Below, in pieces: positions 43,047-51,525 of a stretch of DNA of 64,000 nucleotides. The stretch comes from Streptomyces sp. CB02366. Its GTDB lineage: Bacteria > Actinomycetota > Actinomycetes > Streptomycetales > Streptomycetaceae. The stretch is from assembly GCF_001905905.1 (NCBI RefSeq), contig NZ_LIVT01000019.1, positions 1 through 64,000 on the forward strand, given 5' to 3'. A model generated the notes under the pieces. The model was given only the letters and a program-made list of their open reading frames with translations. It made no database searches and was not told where the DNA came from. The translations under genes were made by a program, and so were the position numbers. Position 1 is the stretch's first letter. Every line of letters begins with the position of its first letter.

Positions 43047-43247
43047 CTACCGGCGGCGGCCGATGCCGAACCGGCCGCAAGGCCTCGCCACCAGCGCTTC
43101 GGCCCCCGCGCGTTCGGCCTTCTCCGCCTGGCGGCGCGCAGCGCGCTCCGCCTCTACGCGATCGTCGGCCTGTTCTGCGCACAACCCGCACAGCCCGCAC
43201 CGCTGGCCGTGCCACGAGGACCGAGCCGTGTATCGAAAGTGGATCAA
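43047..43247 (-). CDS. Possible small Cys-rich protein
   Basis: Up to 66 aa from TTG 43247: R-Y-T-A-R-S-S-W-H-G-Q, CGLCGLCAEQADDRVEAERA, then a basic/acidic helix R-R-Q-A-E-K-A-E-R. CxxCxxC plus a charged helix resembles small plasmid-borne Streptomyces proteins. No strong ribosome-binding site, so start and reality are uncertain. Confidence 0.35.
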   Translation of the reverse strand: MIHFRYTARSSWHGQRCGLCGLCAEQADDRVEAERAARRQAEKAERAGAEALVARPCGRFGIGRRR

Positions 43248-43315
43248 GGTGGTGGTGGGGCCGTGGTGCGGGGCTAGGCTCACCGGTCTGGTGTCGATCT
43301 GAGGAGACGGACGAG

Positions 43316-43987
43316 TTGGCTGTTGTGGTGCTTGTTCACGGCCTGTATCACCGTCCCGAGCACTTTGCGGTGGTGGCGGAAGGATTGCGGGCAAGCGGAA
43401 TCGAGGTTGCTGTGCCCGAGCTCCACCGCGGTTCTTTGGCTGCTGACACCGTCGCCGTCCAGGCCGTCATCGACGCGTTGCTCGAGCCGCCGGTCGTCCT
43501 CGGCCACTCCTACGGAGGGTCGGTGATCACCAGGATCCGCAGGGCGGCACACCTGGTCTACCTGGCAGCGTTCGTGCTGGATGTCGGCGAGAGCGCGGCC
43601 AGACTGGGTGGCGCGTCCCAACGACTCAAGGACGCCATCGTCACCGAGCCGGACGGCTCAACCAGCTTGCACCCCGGCCTGGCCATCGGCACCCTCTACG
43701 GCGACTGCCTTGAACCCCTCGCCGCGCGGGCGGTCGACCTGCTGCGTACTCAAGCTCCAGGCTGCGGACGAGGAGTTCCCCAGCGCCACAGCTGGAAAAC
43801 GACTCCCTCTACCTACGTCATCTGCGCGCTGGACCGGGCAATCGACCCCAGCCTCCAACGGACCATGGCCGCGCGCTGCACCGACGGGCGCGAATGGCAG
43901 GCAGGCCACTCGCCGTTCCTGGGGCAGCCTGACCTCGTCGTGGAACTCCTGCGAGAACTCCTCCCCACCCGCAGCGCGTCCCGGTGA
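43316..43987 (+). CDS. Alpha/beta-fold hydrolase
   Basis: 223 aa; TTG 43316 follows GAGGAGACGGACGAG. Oxyanion-hole strand VVVLVHGLYHRPEHF, nucleophile elbow VVLGHSYGGSVI (S65), predicted catalytic Asp in V-I-C-A-L-D-R-A-I-D and His in WQAGHSPFLGQP (about 198). Closest in pattern to small salicylate-esterase/EstC-type hydrolases that act on esters of small molecules. Substrate unknown. The region between about 140 and 165 is slightly irregular (TQAPGCGRGVPQ), so a compensated indel pair is possible. Confidence 0.8.
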   Translation: MAVVVLVHGLYHRPEHFAVVAEGLRASGIEVAVPELHRGSLAADTVAVQAVIDALLEPPVVLGHSYGGSVITRIRRAAHLVYLAAFVLDVGESAARLGGASQRLKDAIVTEPDGSTSLHPGLAIGTLYGDCLEPLAARAVDLLRTQAPGCGRGVPQRHSWKTTPSTYVICALDRAIDPSLQRTMAARCTDGREWQAGHSPFLGQPDLVVELLRELLPTRSASR

Positions 43988-44790
43988 AACCGGGATGTCC
44001 CGCGAGCCAGCGCGCGAACCCGCCCCGGCCGGACGGTGCTTCGGGCCGGGCCGACGCGGTGATGTGCGGGAGCAACGAGCGGCCCCTGGCCGGGGTGAGG
44101 GCTCCGGCCCGGGCCAGGCGCAGCAACGCGTCCAACGCGCCCGGGCCCCGGCAGCGACCTGTCCGGCGCGAGCGGCCAGCCAGGGGTGGGCAGTGTCTGG
44201 GGCGGTGGTGTTCAGGTGCTCGAGGAACGAGGCGGCCAGCCACACGGCGTTCTCCTCGTCGGCGAGCAGCAGGTACCCGGCGTGCTCGTCCAGCACGCCC
44301 AGCCACGCCGGGGACGGAGCGGAAGAAGAACCCGGTAGCGCGTGGGGCCGCCCCGCTCCCGAGCCGCCGCCAGGACTCCCCCGTCCAAGGCAGGAGCGCG
44401 GGCCCGGTCGGCTCCGGTGCCGTGCAGGATGCCCGACGTCTTCCCGTACACCTCGCCCTACACATCCAGGGCCCGCTCCTGCGCACCGCCCAACGCCATC
44501 CACGTCAGCCAATACGGCAATCCCCGCCACCCGCGGCCAGTGAAAGCCACCCGGCCGCTTCAGATGCCCACGCAAGACCTCCGCCACTTCCCGTACCCGC
44601 TGCACCGCGTCAGCGGTCGGGTCCGCGCCCACCCCGTCGGCGGGTGCCTCAAGGCTCTCGTCGGCGGACGGCGCCGGCGCCGTATCAGCCGCCCGGGCCG
44701 GGGCACGGTCCATGGTTGCCGCACGCCCGGCTGGCACCAAGTCGTCCGGCCCGGCGCCGACGGCAGACTCCCCGACGGGCAGAGCAGTCA
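43985..44790 (-). pseudogene. Heavily frameshifted hypothetical gene
   Basis: Natural-looking pieces occur in three frames in collinear order on the minus strand: REVAEVLRGHLKRPGGFHWP; then A-L-G-G-A-Q-E-R-A-L-D-V; YGKTSGILHGTG; WLGVLDEHAGYLLLADEENA; and finally ALDALLRLARAGALTPARGR. At least four indels and one in-frame stop interrupt it. Family not recognised. It lies directly downstream of the small gene at 44788-45051, and the two probably formed an operon. Confidence 0.6.
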
Positions 44791-45051
44791 ACGGGAGGGC
44801 GGGCCGGCCAGGGCGTTCACCGCCTCCAGCAGGGCTGCGGCCGCGGGCTTCAGGCCCACCGTGACCGGGGTGCCCGGCAAACACAGCAGGGCGTCCGCCG
44901 CGCCGCGCAGGCACGACTTGGCCAGACCCTCCCCATCGGAGCCACAGACAGCTCCGACCTCGCAGCCTCCAACAGCCCCTCCCCCGGAAACGCCCGGCCG
45001 GAGCAAGCTCCTGGCCAGAGCGTTCGTCAGCGCGAGGTCAAAGGGTGTCAC
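44788..45051 (-). CDS. Small hypothetical protein
   Basis: 87 aa from GTG 45051 (GGAG just upstream). FDLALTNALARSLLRPG and a C-terminal LKPAAAALLEAVNALAGPPS, with SCLRGAADALLCLPGTP between. Natural composition, helical. The downstream neighbour is a frameshifted pseudogene. No family recognised. Confidence 0.45.
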   Translation of the reverse strand: MTPFDLALTNALARSLLRPGVSGGGAVGGCEVGAVCGSDGEGLAKSCLRGAADALLCLPGTPVTVGLKPAAAALLEAVNALAGPPSR

Positions 45052-45125
45052 CCGCTCCGGGGCGAGGGCCGGTCCGTGAGAGACCGCTAACAATTGGTCT
45101 GTACCTGTCGGGGCAGAAGGTCGAC

Positions 45126-45332
45126 ATGAGCGACAACAAGATCTCCATCGCAGTCGAACTGCACGGCGGGCCCCTGGACGGCCTGACAGCCTCCATAGCC
45201 CTCACCGAGGAAGACCCCTGGGTTGCGCTTCCCAACGACGGCTGCACCTTCCCGGGCGGAAGAAGCATCTACGCACCCGACATCAACGGCCGCTGGGTAT
45301 GGCAGGACGACCAGCCGGCCGACCCCCAGTAG
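45126..45332 (+). CDS. Small hypothetical protein of the GGPLDG family (second copy)
   Basis: 68 aa from ATG 45126. V-E-L-H-G-G-P-L-D-G-L, then C-T-F-P-G-G-R-S-I-Y-A-P and R-W-V-W-Q-D-D. Shares the two spaced motifs with the protein at 40121-40417, but is shorter. Divergent neighbour of the 44788 gene. Function unknown. Confidence 0.65.
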   Translation: MSDNKISIAVELHGGPLDGLTASIALTEEDPWVALPNDGCTFPGGRSIYAPDINGRWVWQDDQPADPQ

Positions 45333-45380
45333 CCCCCGCTCGCACTCCCCCGGCACCACGGCAGCACCCGGAGGAAAGAA

Positions 45381-45632
45381 GTGGACCGCATACTCATGAC
45401 AGCCGCTTGGCCGACCGGCTTCAGGCTGGCCTTGCTGCACAGGCAAGAGGAAATACTCCTCGGAGTTCTTCAGCAACCCGACTACCCCTCGCTCATGCCC
45501 TGCCCGGTCTGCGAAAGACATCCGGAAAGTGTCACGTCAAATTCCGAGACCCAAGCCTTCGGCGGGCGCGCAGTGGTCCTCGTGAACTTCAAACCCTGCC
45601 GGCATAGCATTCGGATTCCCACCCATGAGTAA
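45381..45632 (+). CDS. Small hypothetical protein with CPVC motif
   Basis: 83 aa from GTG 45381 after GGAGGAAAG. LALLHRQEEILLGVLQQ helix, then C-P-V-C-E-R-H and C-terminal K-P-C-R-H. Probably a small zinc-binding protein. 48 bases downstream of the GGPLDG gene and perhaps cotranscribed. Confidence 0.6.
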   Translation: MDRILMTAAWPTGFRLALLHRQEEILLGVLQQPDYPSLMPCPVCERHPESVTSNSETQAFGGRAVVLVNFKPCRHSIRIPTHE

Positions 45633-45895
45633 CCGGCCGCCTGAGTAACCGACCATAACGTCATGCCTCACCCAACAGCCCCGTGGGTGATGAGCGGTGC
45701 GACGTCCAGTTCTTGAGAGTCTCCACTTCCTGGGGTACCAGCCGCGGATGGCTGAACAGCAGGTCCACATGGTCCTGCGGGGTTCTGTCTCCCGCACCCG
45801 GGCGGCCCGGCCCCTCGCTCCCGGCCCAGCCCTCTCTGGAAGCAGGGCAGGGCCCGACGCCCCTGCCGACCTTCCCGGCGGGGGAGACGGTCAGG

Positions 45896-46440
45896 TCAGA
45901 CGGCCAGCGTGTAACAGACGATGGTGTCCTCGCACGGCCCCACTGCGTAAACCTTCAGCGCTTCGATCTCACGGTCGTCCGCTGTGAGCTGCCAGCGGAG
46001 CTTGGTGGCCACCCACTCCCCCACGTACCGGCACTGCGCGTCCGGGGATGGCGGCATCCAGTCCGCCGTATCCTGCTCCGACTTCTACCGGTTGCTGCGC
46101 GCGGTCACCGCGACGAGGGAGGTGTGCGCGCCCTGGTCGTTCGCGTACATTTCCCGCCGGACCGCCGTCCAGGTCGAGGCACCGGAATCCCAGGCTTCGG
46201 CGAGCGGGATCATGTGGTCGATGTCCAAGGGAGCCGGCGCTGGTGACCTCCTGGTCGTCGTAGTAGGACCGCCAGGCGCCCCCGCTGCGCTTGCAGCCGG
46301 CTTCCACCGTCGGGGCGACGATCGCCTCGGCCAGAAGGACTTCGGCGCAGGTGTTGCACCCGTCGGTCGCGTCCTCGCCCGAGTTCCAGTGCTTGAACTT
46401 TGTGCGGGTGTATCCGATCCAGCGCTGGGCCGACCACAAG
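45896..46440 (-). pseudogene. HNH endonuclease pseudogene (frameshift plus amber codon)
   Basis: Collinear minus-strand pieces: FKHWNSGEDATDGCNTCAEV, GGAWRSYYDDQEVTSAGSL; an extra base near 46230 shifts the frame; then LDIDHMIPLAEAWDSGA (the HNH catalytic D-I-D-H) and MYANDQGAHTSLVAVTARSN. An in-frame TAG (46085-46087) follows where a Ser codon is expected. The frame continues naturally (SEQDTADWMPPSPDAQCRYV, GEWVATKLRWQLTADDREIE) to TGA at 45896. This is the common actinomycete secreted HNH-nuclease family (DUF1524-like). Two independent lesions argue for real pseudogenisation. Confidence 0.8.
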
Positions 46441-46563
46441 GACTCCCGCACCACCCAGTGCTACAACCGCCGCAAGGAACTCCTCGACCACAGCCCCGGC
46501 TACGCCCTCGGCGCCGACCTTGCTGGCGCACGACGAGAGCTGAGCGTTCAAGGCCGTCGGTGA
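46422..46563 (+). pseudogene. C-terminal remnant of a tyrosine recombinase
   Basis: Plus-strand frame: RWADHKDSRTTQCYNRRKEL then L-D-H-S-P-G-Y-A-L-G-A-D-L-A. The pattern (A)D-H-x-D-x-R-T-T-x-x-Y-x-R-R, with the catalytic Tyr, followed by S-P-x-Y-x-L, is the end of actinomycete phage-type integrases. Nothing of the upstream catalytic domain remains; it abuts the HNH pseudogene. Confidence 0.72.
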
Positions 46564-46822
46564 TCACCCGGCGTCGGCGGCCCCGTGCTGGCGGGCGATG
46601 GCGAGGGCGGCGGGGCGGCTGAAGTGGTAGGGGCTGCTGGTCGCGCCCGTGGGCTGCCAGCAGGTGCCGCCCCAGTGAGCTCCCGGGTACCGTCCTCGAA
46701 CAGGGCCTACCGGACGGTGAGTCCGGGGTCACGGACGACGATGTACGCGCCATCGCTCTGCTGGCGCGGGATGAGGACCACCACCGTCTGTTGCGCGAAA
46801 TCGGCACCACTGACATACACGA
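46564..46822 (-). pseudogene. Small frameshifted gene of unknown family
   Basis: Minus-strand sequence first reads VSGADFAQQTVVVLIPRQQS, D-G-A-Y-I-V-V-R-D-P-G-L-T-V-R then stop. A second frame continues R-Y-P-G-A-H-W-G-G-T-C-W-Q-P-T-G and SPYHFSRPAALAIARQHGAA with TGA at 46564-46566 and no start of its own. Most simply one gene split by an indel near 46700. Confidence 0.45.
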
Positions 46823-47274
46823 ATGATCCGCGGTGGCGCCGTCTGGGCCCGGCTACGTCCCTGGAGCGATCTCCAGCCTGCAGAAATTCGCTCGGCCGAC
46901 CTCATCCGCTTCGAACACCGTCGCCTCGGACGCACCGGATGAACCACATGCCCAAGCCGCAGCCGCGCGCGACCCTACGCATCCACTCCCCCGGACCCTC
47001 ACCGACCTGTACGAGCACCTACCAGCTGTCGTCGACGGCATCAGCTCCCGCGTCGCCCTTCCTGCCTGCCGGCTGGTCCACCTACGTTGACCTCCCAGCC
47101 TTCGGTCTTCGGGCCAGACGTCTCCGGCCTGCTGACGGCATCGTCCATCGACTCCCCCTCGACGGTCGTGAGGGTAACTTTCGCCGTCTGGGGACCGCTC
47201 TCGGTCAGGCGGTAACCCGCTACCACCCCGGCATCGCCGGATCAGCGTCGACTTTTCCGGAATCCCCTACTCGG
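46823..47274 (-). other. Mostly non-coding; weak ORF at 47041-47226
   Basis: A 61-codon minus-strand frame (GTG 47226) contains YRLTESGPQTAKVTLTTVEG and G-W-E-V-N-V-G, which looks natural, but there is no ribosome-binding site and no family match I recognise. The remainder shows nothing. Confidence 0.35.
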
Positions 47275-47316
47275 CGCAGAGGGGCGGCCCCACTCCCGTG
47301 GGGCCGCCCCTCTGCG
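47275..47316 (-). terminator. Strong hairpin downstream of parB
   Basis: CGCAGAGGGGCGGCCCCAC (47275-47293), loop TCCC, and its exact complement to 47316: a 19-bp perfect stem. It lies 30 bases past the parB stop codon in the direction of transcription, so it is most likely the terminator of the parA-parB operon. No T-run. Confidence 0.72.
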
Positions 47317-47346
47317 ATTCGCTGGAGTTTTCCAGCCTCGCGGCAA

Positions 47347-48459
47347 CTACACGTCGGCGCGCAGACCTTCCGCCACCTTCTGAAGGATCTCTGCAAGTGA
47401 GGATCTCTGGTCGGCAGGGAGGTCTCCCCTCATGTCCACCGTGACGGCCTCGACTCCAGTGCTGCGCTGGAAGTAGCGAAGGATGAAAGCGCTTCGCTGC
47501 GCGTCGTCGAGCTGGTCGAAGGCCGCATCCATGAGGGCTTCGCCCTGCTGTCGGGACGGCGCGAGGGAGGACGTGTCTTCCTTTCGACCGGTCTCTTGCC
47601 TCGTGTCTGTGGATTCGGCTGCTGTGGGTTCAGCGCCCGGAGCGTCATCGTGGCTCGAGGCGGGCATCATTACAGCGTAATAATCCTGGGCCGGGGGAGT
47701 GGGGGCCGGGATAGACGGAGGCTCCGCAGGTGCACTCTTCCGTGGAGCCTTCCTCGCCCTTTCCTTGAGCTGGCGGAGGTGCGCTTCCTGCTCCTCAGGT
47801 TTCTTCTTTCCGACCCGTCGCAGCAGCGCTGCGGACTCTTCACCGGACTGCAGCTTCTGCTTCAGCTCCGGCGTCAGGCCAAGGAGCGCCAGACGCTGCG
47901 AGATCCATCCTTGAGACCGGTGGAGGCGGGCGGCGAGAGCTTCCTGGGTTTTGTGAATCTCCAGGAGCCGCTGAAGGACCTTCGCTTCGTCGAGCGGATC
48001 GAGGTCCTGGCGGTGGACGTTCGCGACGAACGCGGATTCGAGGATCTCATCGGGGTTGCTTCCGAGGTCGTCGTCCAGCATCACCTTGATCTCAGTGAGG
48101 CCGGCTTCGCGGGCGGCGGCGAGGCGGGTGTTGCCGTCGATGACGACGTACTTGGTTCCCTCTTCCAGGTCGTTCTTCCGGTCGGGATTGCCTTCCAGAT
48201 AGGCGAACCGGCTCATGATGCTGATGGCGGTCTTCTGCCCGTGGTCTCGGAGGCTGGCTCCGAGGTCGGTCAGGTCACCCAGTTCTTCCCGAGGGTTGTC
48301 GGGGTTGAGGCTGATGACGTCGACGGGGAGCTTGAGCGGCGGGGGAGCACCCTCGGTGGGGGCGGCGGCGGCGGCTTCGATTGCGGCGCGGCGGGCGCTG
48401 ATGCCTCCCCTGGCTTGGTGGAAGGACGCGCTTGCCCGCAGGGTGTCTGCCTTGCTCAT
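47347..48459 (-). CDS. parB: ParB-type partition protein
   Basis: 370 aa from ATG 48459 (overlaps parA by 4 bases). N-terminal ParB/Spo0J nuclease-like fold: I-S-L-N-P-D-N-P-R-E-E, LGASLRDHGQ, KYVVIDGNTRLAAAREAG (the box that binds CTP in ParB proteins). HTH follows at about 172-192 (EALAARLHRSQGWISQRLAL). A charged linker leads to a C-terminal dimerisation region (FDQLDDAQRSAFILRYFQRS). With ParA it segregates the replicon by binding centromere sites. Probably a plasmid rather than a chromosomal copy, given sequence divergence and context. Confidence 0.92.
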   Translation of the reverse strand: MSKADTLRASASFHQARGGISARRAAIEAAAAAPTEGAPPPLKLPVDVISLNPDNPREELGDLTDLGASLRDHGQKTAISIMSRFAYLEGNPDRKNDLEEGTKYVVIDGNTRLAAAREAGLTEIKVMLDDDLGSNPDEILESAFVANVHRQDLDPLDEAKVLQRLLEIHKTQEALAARLHRSQGWISQRLALLGLTPELKQKLQSGEESAALLRRVGKKKPEEQEAHLRQLKERARKAPRKSAPAEPPSIPAPTPPAQDYYAVMMPASSHDDAPGAEPTAAESTDTRQETGRKEDTSSLAPSRQQGEALMDAAFDQLDDAQRSAFILRYFQRSTGVEAVTVDMRGDLPADQRSSLAEILQKVAEGLRADV

Positions 48460-49700
48460 GAGATCTCCCTGGTGAGTGCGCGCATGCCGACGGCCTGGTC
48501 GCAGCGGGGCGCGTAGGCGAGGAGGGGCCGCTTCAGGCGGACGGTCTCCTTCTGCTCCTTGAGGTCTCCGATGACGCCGACGACCCGCGGGTCCTTTATG
48601 TCGATCCAGGACTGGAGGGAGGAGGTGGCGATGTAGCCGCGGCGGGCGTCGTAGTGGTTAACGACGATACCGAGGTAGTCGAGTGTGACGGTCATGTCGC
48701 CGCGGAGGTCCTCGATCTGGTCGGTGAGGAGTTTGTACGCGTCGGCGGAGCTGTCTTCGGCCTGGACGATGATGAGGATGCCCGAGTTGCCGGGGGCCTC
48801 GCCGTCGCGGCGGCGCCCGTAGTAGGCGGCGGCGTCCATGCTGAGGCCGAGGCTCGGGGGGCAGTCGATGATGATGACGTCGTAGTCGCCTTCAACTGCT
48901 CCAAGGACGCGTTCGAGGGCTGCTTCGCGAGCGCGGACGCTGGAGAGTTTCACGTCGAGGAGGAAGGCGTCGGTGCAGGCGGGCAGGAGATGTAGCCGGT
49001 CACCGAAGCATGGTTCCTCGATGGGGACGATGAGGTCCTTGAGGTCGCCCTTGGCCTCGCCAGCCATGTGCTTGGTGAGGGAGTCGCCCTCGAGGGGCAG
49101 TGGGACGTGGCCGAGCTGGTTGGTGAGGTGGCACTGCGGATCGAAGTCGACGAGGAGAACGCGGAGTCCGAGCCCAGGGAGGTCCTCGTAGTCGAGGGGA
49201 GAGGCAGGCTCGTCGTCGGGGTTGAGGAGGGCGGCGGCGAAGTGCTTGGAGATGCGCACGGGGTACAGCTGGTCACTGTCCTCCGCGAAGGCTTCACCGA
49301 CGCCGGCGGCGAGCGCGGTCTTGCCTACGCCGCCCTTCTGGTTGCAGATGATGATCCGCTTGGGGTGCTCCGGGCGGACGACCCCGGGGGCGGGGTTGGT
49401 GTCGAGCCAGAACAGTACGGACTGTGTGAGTCCTTGAATGATTGAGACTCCGCGGGAGGCACAAGCTTCGCGGAACTCGTCCCACTGGCCAGGGGGGAGG
49501 AAGGTGGCGAACGGTTTCGCGCCTGCCGTGTCGGCAGCGGGGAGGTTCGCTCCGAGTCGGCGCCACGCGGTGATGCCTGCTTCGACAGCGTGCTGGATGT
49601 CGGTGCCGTGCTGGGCGGCGCGGACCTTCAGGGCTTGCTGGAGGGCGGGGGGCAGCTTGGAGACGACCTTCTCGCGGTCGCCTGCGTCAGACGAAGTCAT
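48456..49700 (-). CDS. parA: ParA-type partition ATPase
   Basis: 414 aa, ATG 49700. N-terminal extension (about 1-110, VVSKLPPALQQALKVRAAQH and GQWDEFREACASRG) of the type Ia kind, which can bind the operon's own operator. Walker A ICNQKGGVGKT at 118-128; switch I LLVDFDPQCHLTNQLG; Walker B DVIIIDCPPSLGLSMDAA. Complete. ParA forms ATP-dependent gradients on the nucleoid that move ParB-bound plasmids. Confidence 0.93.
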   Translation of the reverse strand: MTSSDAGDREKVVSKLPPALQQALKVRAAQHGTDIQHAVEAGITAWRRLGANLPAADTAGAKPFATFLPPGQWDEFREACASRGVSIIQGLTQSVLFWLDTNPAPGVVRPEHPKRIIICNQKGGVGKTALAAGVGEAFAEDSDQLYPVRISKHFAAALLNPDDEPASPLDYEDLPGLGLRVLLVDFDPQCHLTNQLGHVPLPLEGDSLTKHMAGEAKGDLKDLIVPIEEPCFGDRLHLLPACTDAFLLDVKLSSVRAREAALERVLGAVEGDYDVIIIDCPPSLGLSMDAAAYYGRRRDGEAPGNSGILIIVQAEDSSADAYKLLTDQIEDLRGDMTVTLDYLGIVVNHYDARRGYIATSSLQSWIDIKDPRVVGVIGDLKEQKETVRLKRPLLAYAPRCDQAVGMRALTREIS

Positions 49701-49711
49701 GCACGTACCTT

Positions 49712-49803
49712 ACTAACGTTGAAGATCGACTCGCGTACCGCCACGTTAGTTTATTCATCAAGACGTCATTACGGCTGCGGTATTACGGCGTAATACCGCA
49801 GCC
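49712..49803. promoter_or_regulatory. parA promoter/operator region with two inverted repeats; candidate centromere (parS)
   Basis: Upstream of parA lie ACTAACGT (49712-49719) with its complement ACGTTAGT (49743-49750), and a perfect 14-bp-arm palindrome GGCTGCGGTATTAC-GGC-GTAATACCGCAGCC (49773-49803). The patch around 49740-49790 is far more AT-rich than its surroundings. The first pair is placed like a ParA operator overlapping the promoter; the second is a good candidate ParB-binding site. Assignment is inferred from position and symmetry. Confidence 0.65.
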
Positions 49804-49924
49804 GCACACCCGGAGGCGGAGCACCCAAAGCCACAAAAACGCCTGTGAGGCCCCCTGGCGGCCCCGCAGGTGACGACGCATCCGATCACACCGGCACCAT
49901 CGGGTTCCCCCGCCAGAACCCCCT

Positions 49925-50185
49925 TCACAGAGGTCGCATTTTTCCTAGAAGTAGCTTTTGTTCCAAACGGGTTCCAGAATCAACACCCTCTCCGCCCAGC
50001 ACGGCAGTGAGCCGGTCGTGGTCCTGCTGGATGTGCTGGGGGGGGTGAGCGGCCCGACGCACAGGGGGGTGAAGCCCTCGAGATCGTCGTCGCGTTGGCG
50101 GGCCTCGGTGGAGAGGGCATAGTGCACCCGGGAACGTGCCGACAACATCGCGCAGGAGAAAGTTCTCGACGGCGTGGGTGAGCAT
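49925..50185 (-). pseudogene. Small hypothetical gene with two frameshifts
   Basis: Pieces in order: MLTHAVENFLLRDVVGTFPG, then in another frame VHYALSTEARQRDDDLEGFT and P-L-C-V-G-P-L, then back in the first frame QHIQQDHDRLTAVLGGEG. The second switch is at a run of eight C (complement of 50038-50045). Looks like one gene with compensating indels. From 50186 to 50493 only short degenerate pieces are seen. Confidence 0.45.
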
Positions 50186-50493
50186 CGCGTAGCCGGGTTG
50201 TCAGATGCCGAGGATCACCGTGGGCCGACCGTGTCCGATGTGGTCGAGGGGCGGGCCTTCCGATGGGCGGCGGTGGGCGGTGTGGTGGGGCGGGCCAGGA
50301 CGATGGTGATCAGGCCGGGGCCGTCCTACGAACGGCCCCCGCACACAGCGATGTCCAGGGAGCCGACGTCAGGCGTCCAGGGCGCAGGGGTTGCGCAGGG
50401 CGGTGAACATCGAGCGGAATCGGTTGATAACGGCCGGGTCCTCGGACGTGATGCCGCCGGGCGCGTTGCCACAACAGCGGAACAGATGACGCC

Positions 50494-50931
50494 TCATCGG
50501 GCGGCCCCTTCCTTCGAGGGCGCGGCAGGGGCACCGGTGGGCGTCTTGAGTACGCGCGGCAGGTGGGCATGGAGGTGCTTGACTTCGACCTCCCGGCCCC
50601 GCTTCCGGAGTTCGCGGGCAAGGATTTCGATGAGGCCGCATGCACGGTGCCTGCCTCCCGCACATCCGATGGCAATGCTGCGGGGGCTGGCGGGGAGGTC
50701 GGCGTAGTCGGCGAGGTTGTCGAGCAGTTCGCGGGCACCGGGGGTGTTCAGGACGACGTCCTGGACGCGGGGGTGGTGGCCGTCGAGGTCGAGGATGTCG
50801 CGGGCTGCGGCGGGGTCGCGGAGCCGGTCGCGGACGTCTTCGATCCGGTCGGCGGCGGGCGGGACCGGGGAGCCGTCCGGGCCGGTGGGCAGGTGGAGGT
50901 AGCCGAACGAGATCAGGCGGATCGGGTGCAC
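50494..50931 (-). CDS. RapZ C-terminal-domain protein
   Basis: 145 aa from GTG 50931 (GGAG 8 bases upstream). Pattern of the stand-alone RapZ-C proteins common in Streptomyces: IRLISFGYLHLPTGPDGSPV, D-V-R-D-R-L-R-D-P, G-A-R-E-L-L-D-N-L, IAIGCAGGRHRACGLIEILA. In Proteobacteria the RapZ C-terminal domain binds RNA and a cell-wall precursor; what the actinomycete forms bind is not known to me. The signature IGCxGGxHR is intact. Clustered with the OB-fold-like and Lsr2-like genes. Confidence 0.82.
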   Translation of the reverse strand: MHPIRLISFGYLHLPTGPDGSPVPPAADRIEDVRDRLRDPAAARDILDLDGHHPRVQDVVLNTPGARELLDNLADYADLPASPRSIAIGCAGGRHRACGLIEILARELRKRGREVEVKHLHAHLPRVLKTPTGAPAAPSKEGAAR

Positions 50932-50974
50932 CAGAGGTCTCCTGCTCGGATGAAGAGGTGGGTATGGGCAGAGG

Positions 50975-51010
50975 ACAGAGCGCCGCTCCTCGAGGGACGC
51001 GGCGCTCTGT
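50975..51010 (-). terminator. Hairpin between the OB-fold-like gene and the RapZ-C gene
   Basis: ACAGAGCGCCGC (50975-50986) and complement GCGGCGCTCTGT (50999-51010) with a 12-base loop that can pair further (TCCTCGAGGGA). Stable; could be an attenuator or terminator between the two minus-strand genes. Confidence 0.55.
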
Positions 51011-51521
51011 GGGTGGTGCTGTCGCGGGGGGCCACTCGCCGCTGGCGGCCTGGCACTGCTCGAACGCGTCGAGAAGCGCGCTGATCTCATCCGGTTCGGT
51101 CAGGGAGCCGACCCACGTTCCGGTCTCGGTGAAGACGTCCACGGTGGGGGTGCCGGCGTCGAACCAGCCGAGGTAGGGGCCGTAGCGCTCCAGCACCACC
51201 GTGGCGTCGAGGGCCGGGTCGGTGAGGAGGGGGAGCGGTGTCCAGTACGGCGAGCGTGGTAACGGCCAGCCGCATCGGCTCGTCGGGTGTGCGGGGGATG
51301 TGGAGGTGGCCGGTGACGCGGAGCTTGTCGCCGGGGGCCAGGTCGTGGAGGACGGCGTGGGCGAGTGCCGGGTCGGTGACGGTGCAGGGCAGAACCGTCT
51401 CGTCGGTGCGTTCGTCGGTGGGGGAGAGGGTGAGGCGGAACCGGGCCGTCGACCCGTGGAGGTCGCCGGGGATGGTGGCGTTTTCCAGGAAGCCGTCCAG
51501 GACTATGGCGCCGGTGTTCAT
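51011..51521 (-). pseudogene. OB-fold-like plasmid protein with a one-base frameshift
   Basis: ATG 51521: MNTGAIVLDGFLENATIPGD, ARFRLTLSPTDERTDETVLP, LAPGDKLRVTGHLHIPRTPD, LAVTTLAVLDTAP: a five-stranded OB-fold pattern like single-strand DNA-binding proteins. An extra C in a CCCCC run near 51236 breaks the frame; the natural continuation (ERYGPYLGWFDAGTPTVDVF, VGSLTEPDEISALLDAFEQC) lies in the next frame. The true C-terminus is unclear because that frame stays open across the hairpin. Either decayed or a homopolymer error. Confidence 0.7.
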
Positions 51522-51525
51522 GGGG

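Noticed and set aside
50369-51199. 276-codon minus-strand frame as an independent gene
   Set aside because: Its first part is the frameshifted continuation of the OB-fold-like gene; the rest overlaps the well-supported RapZ-C gene and is low-complexity.
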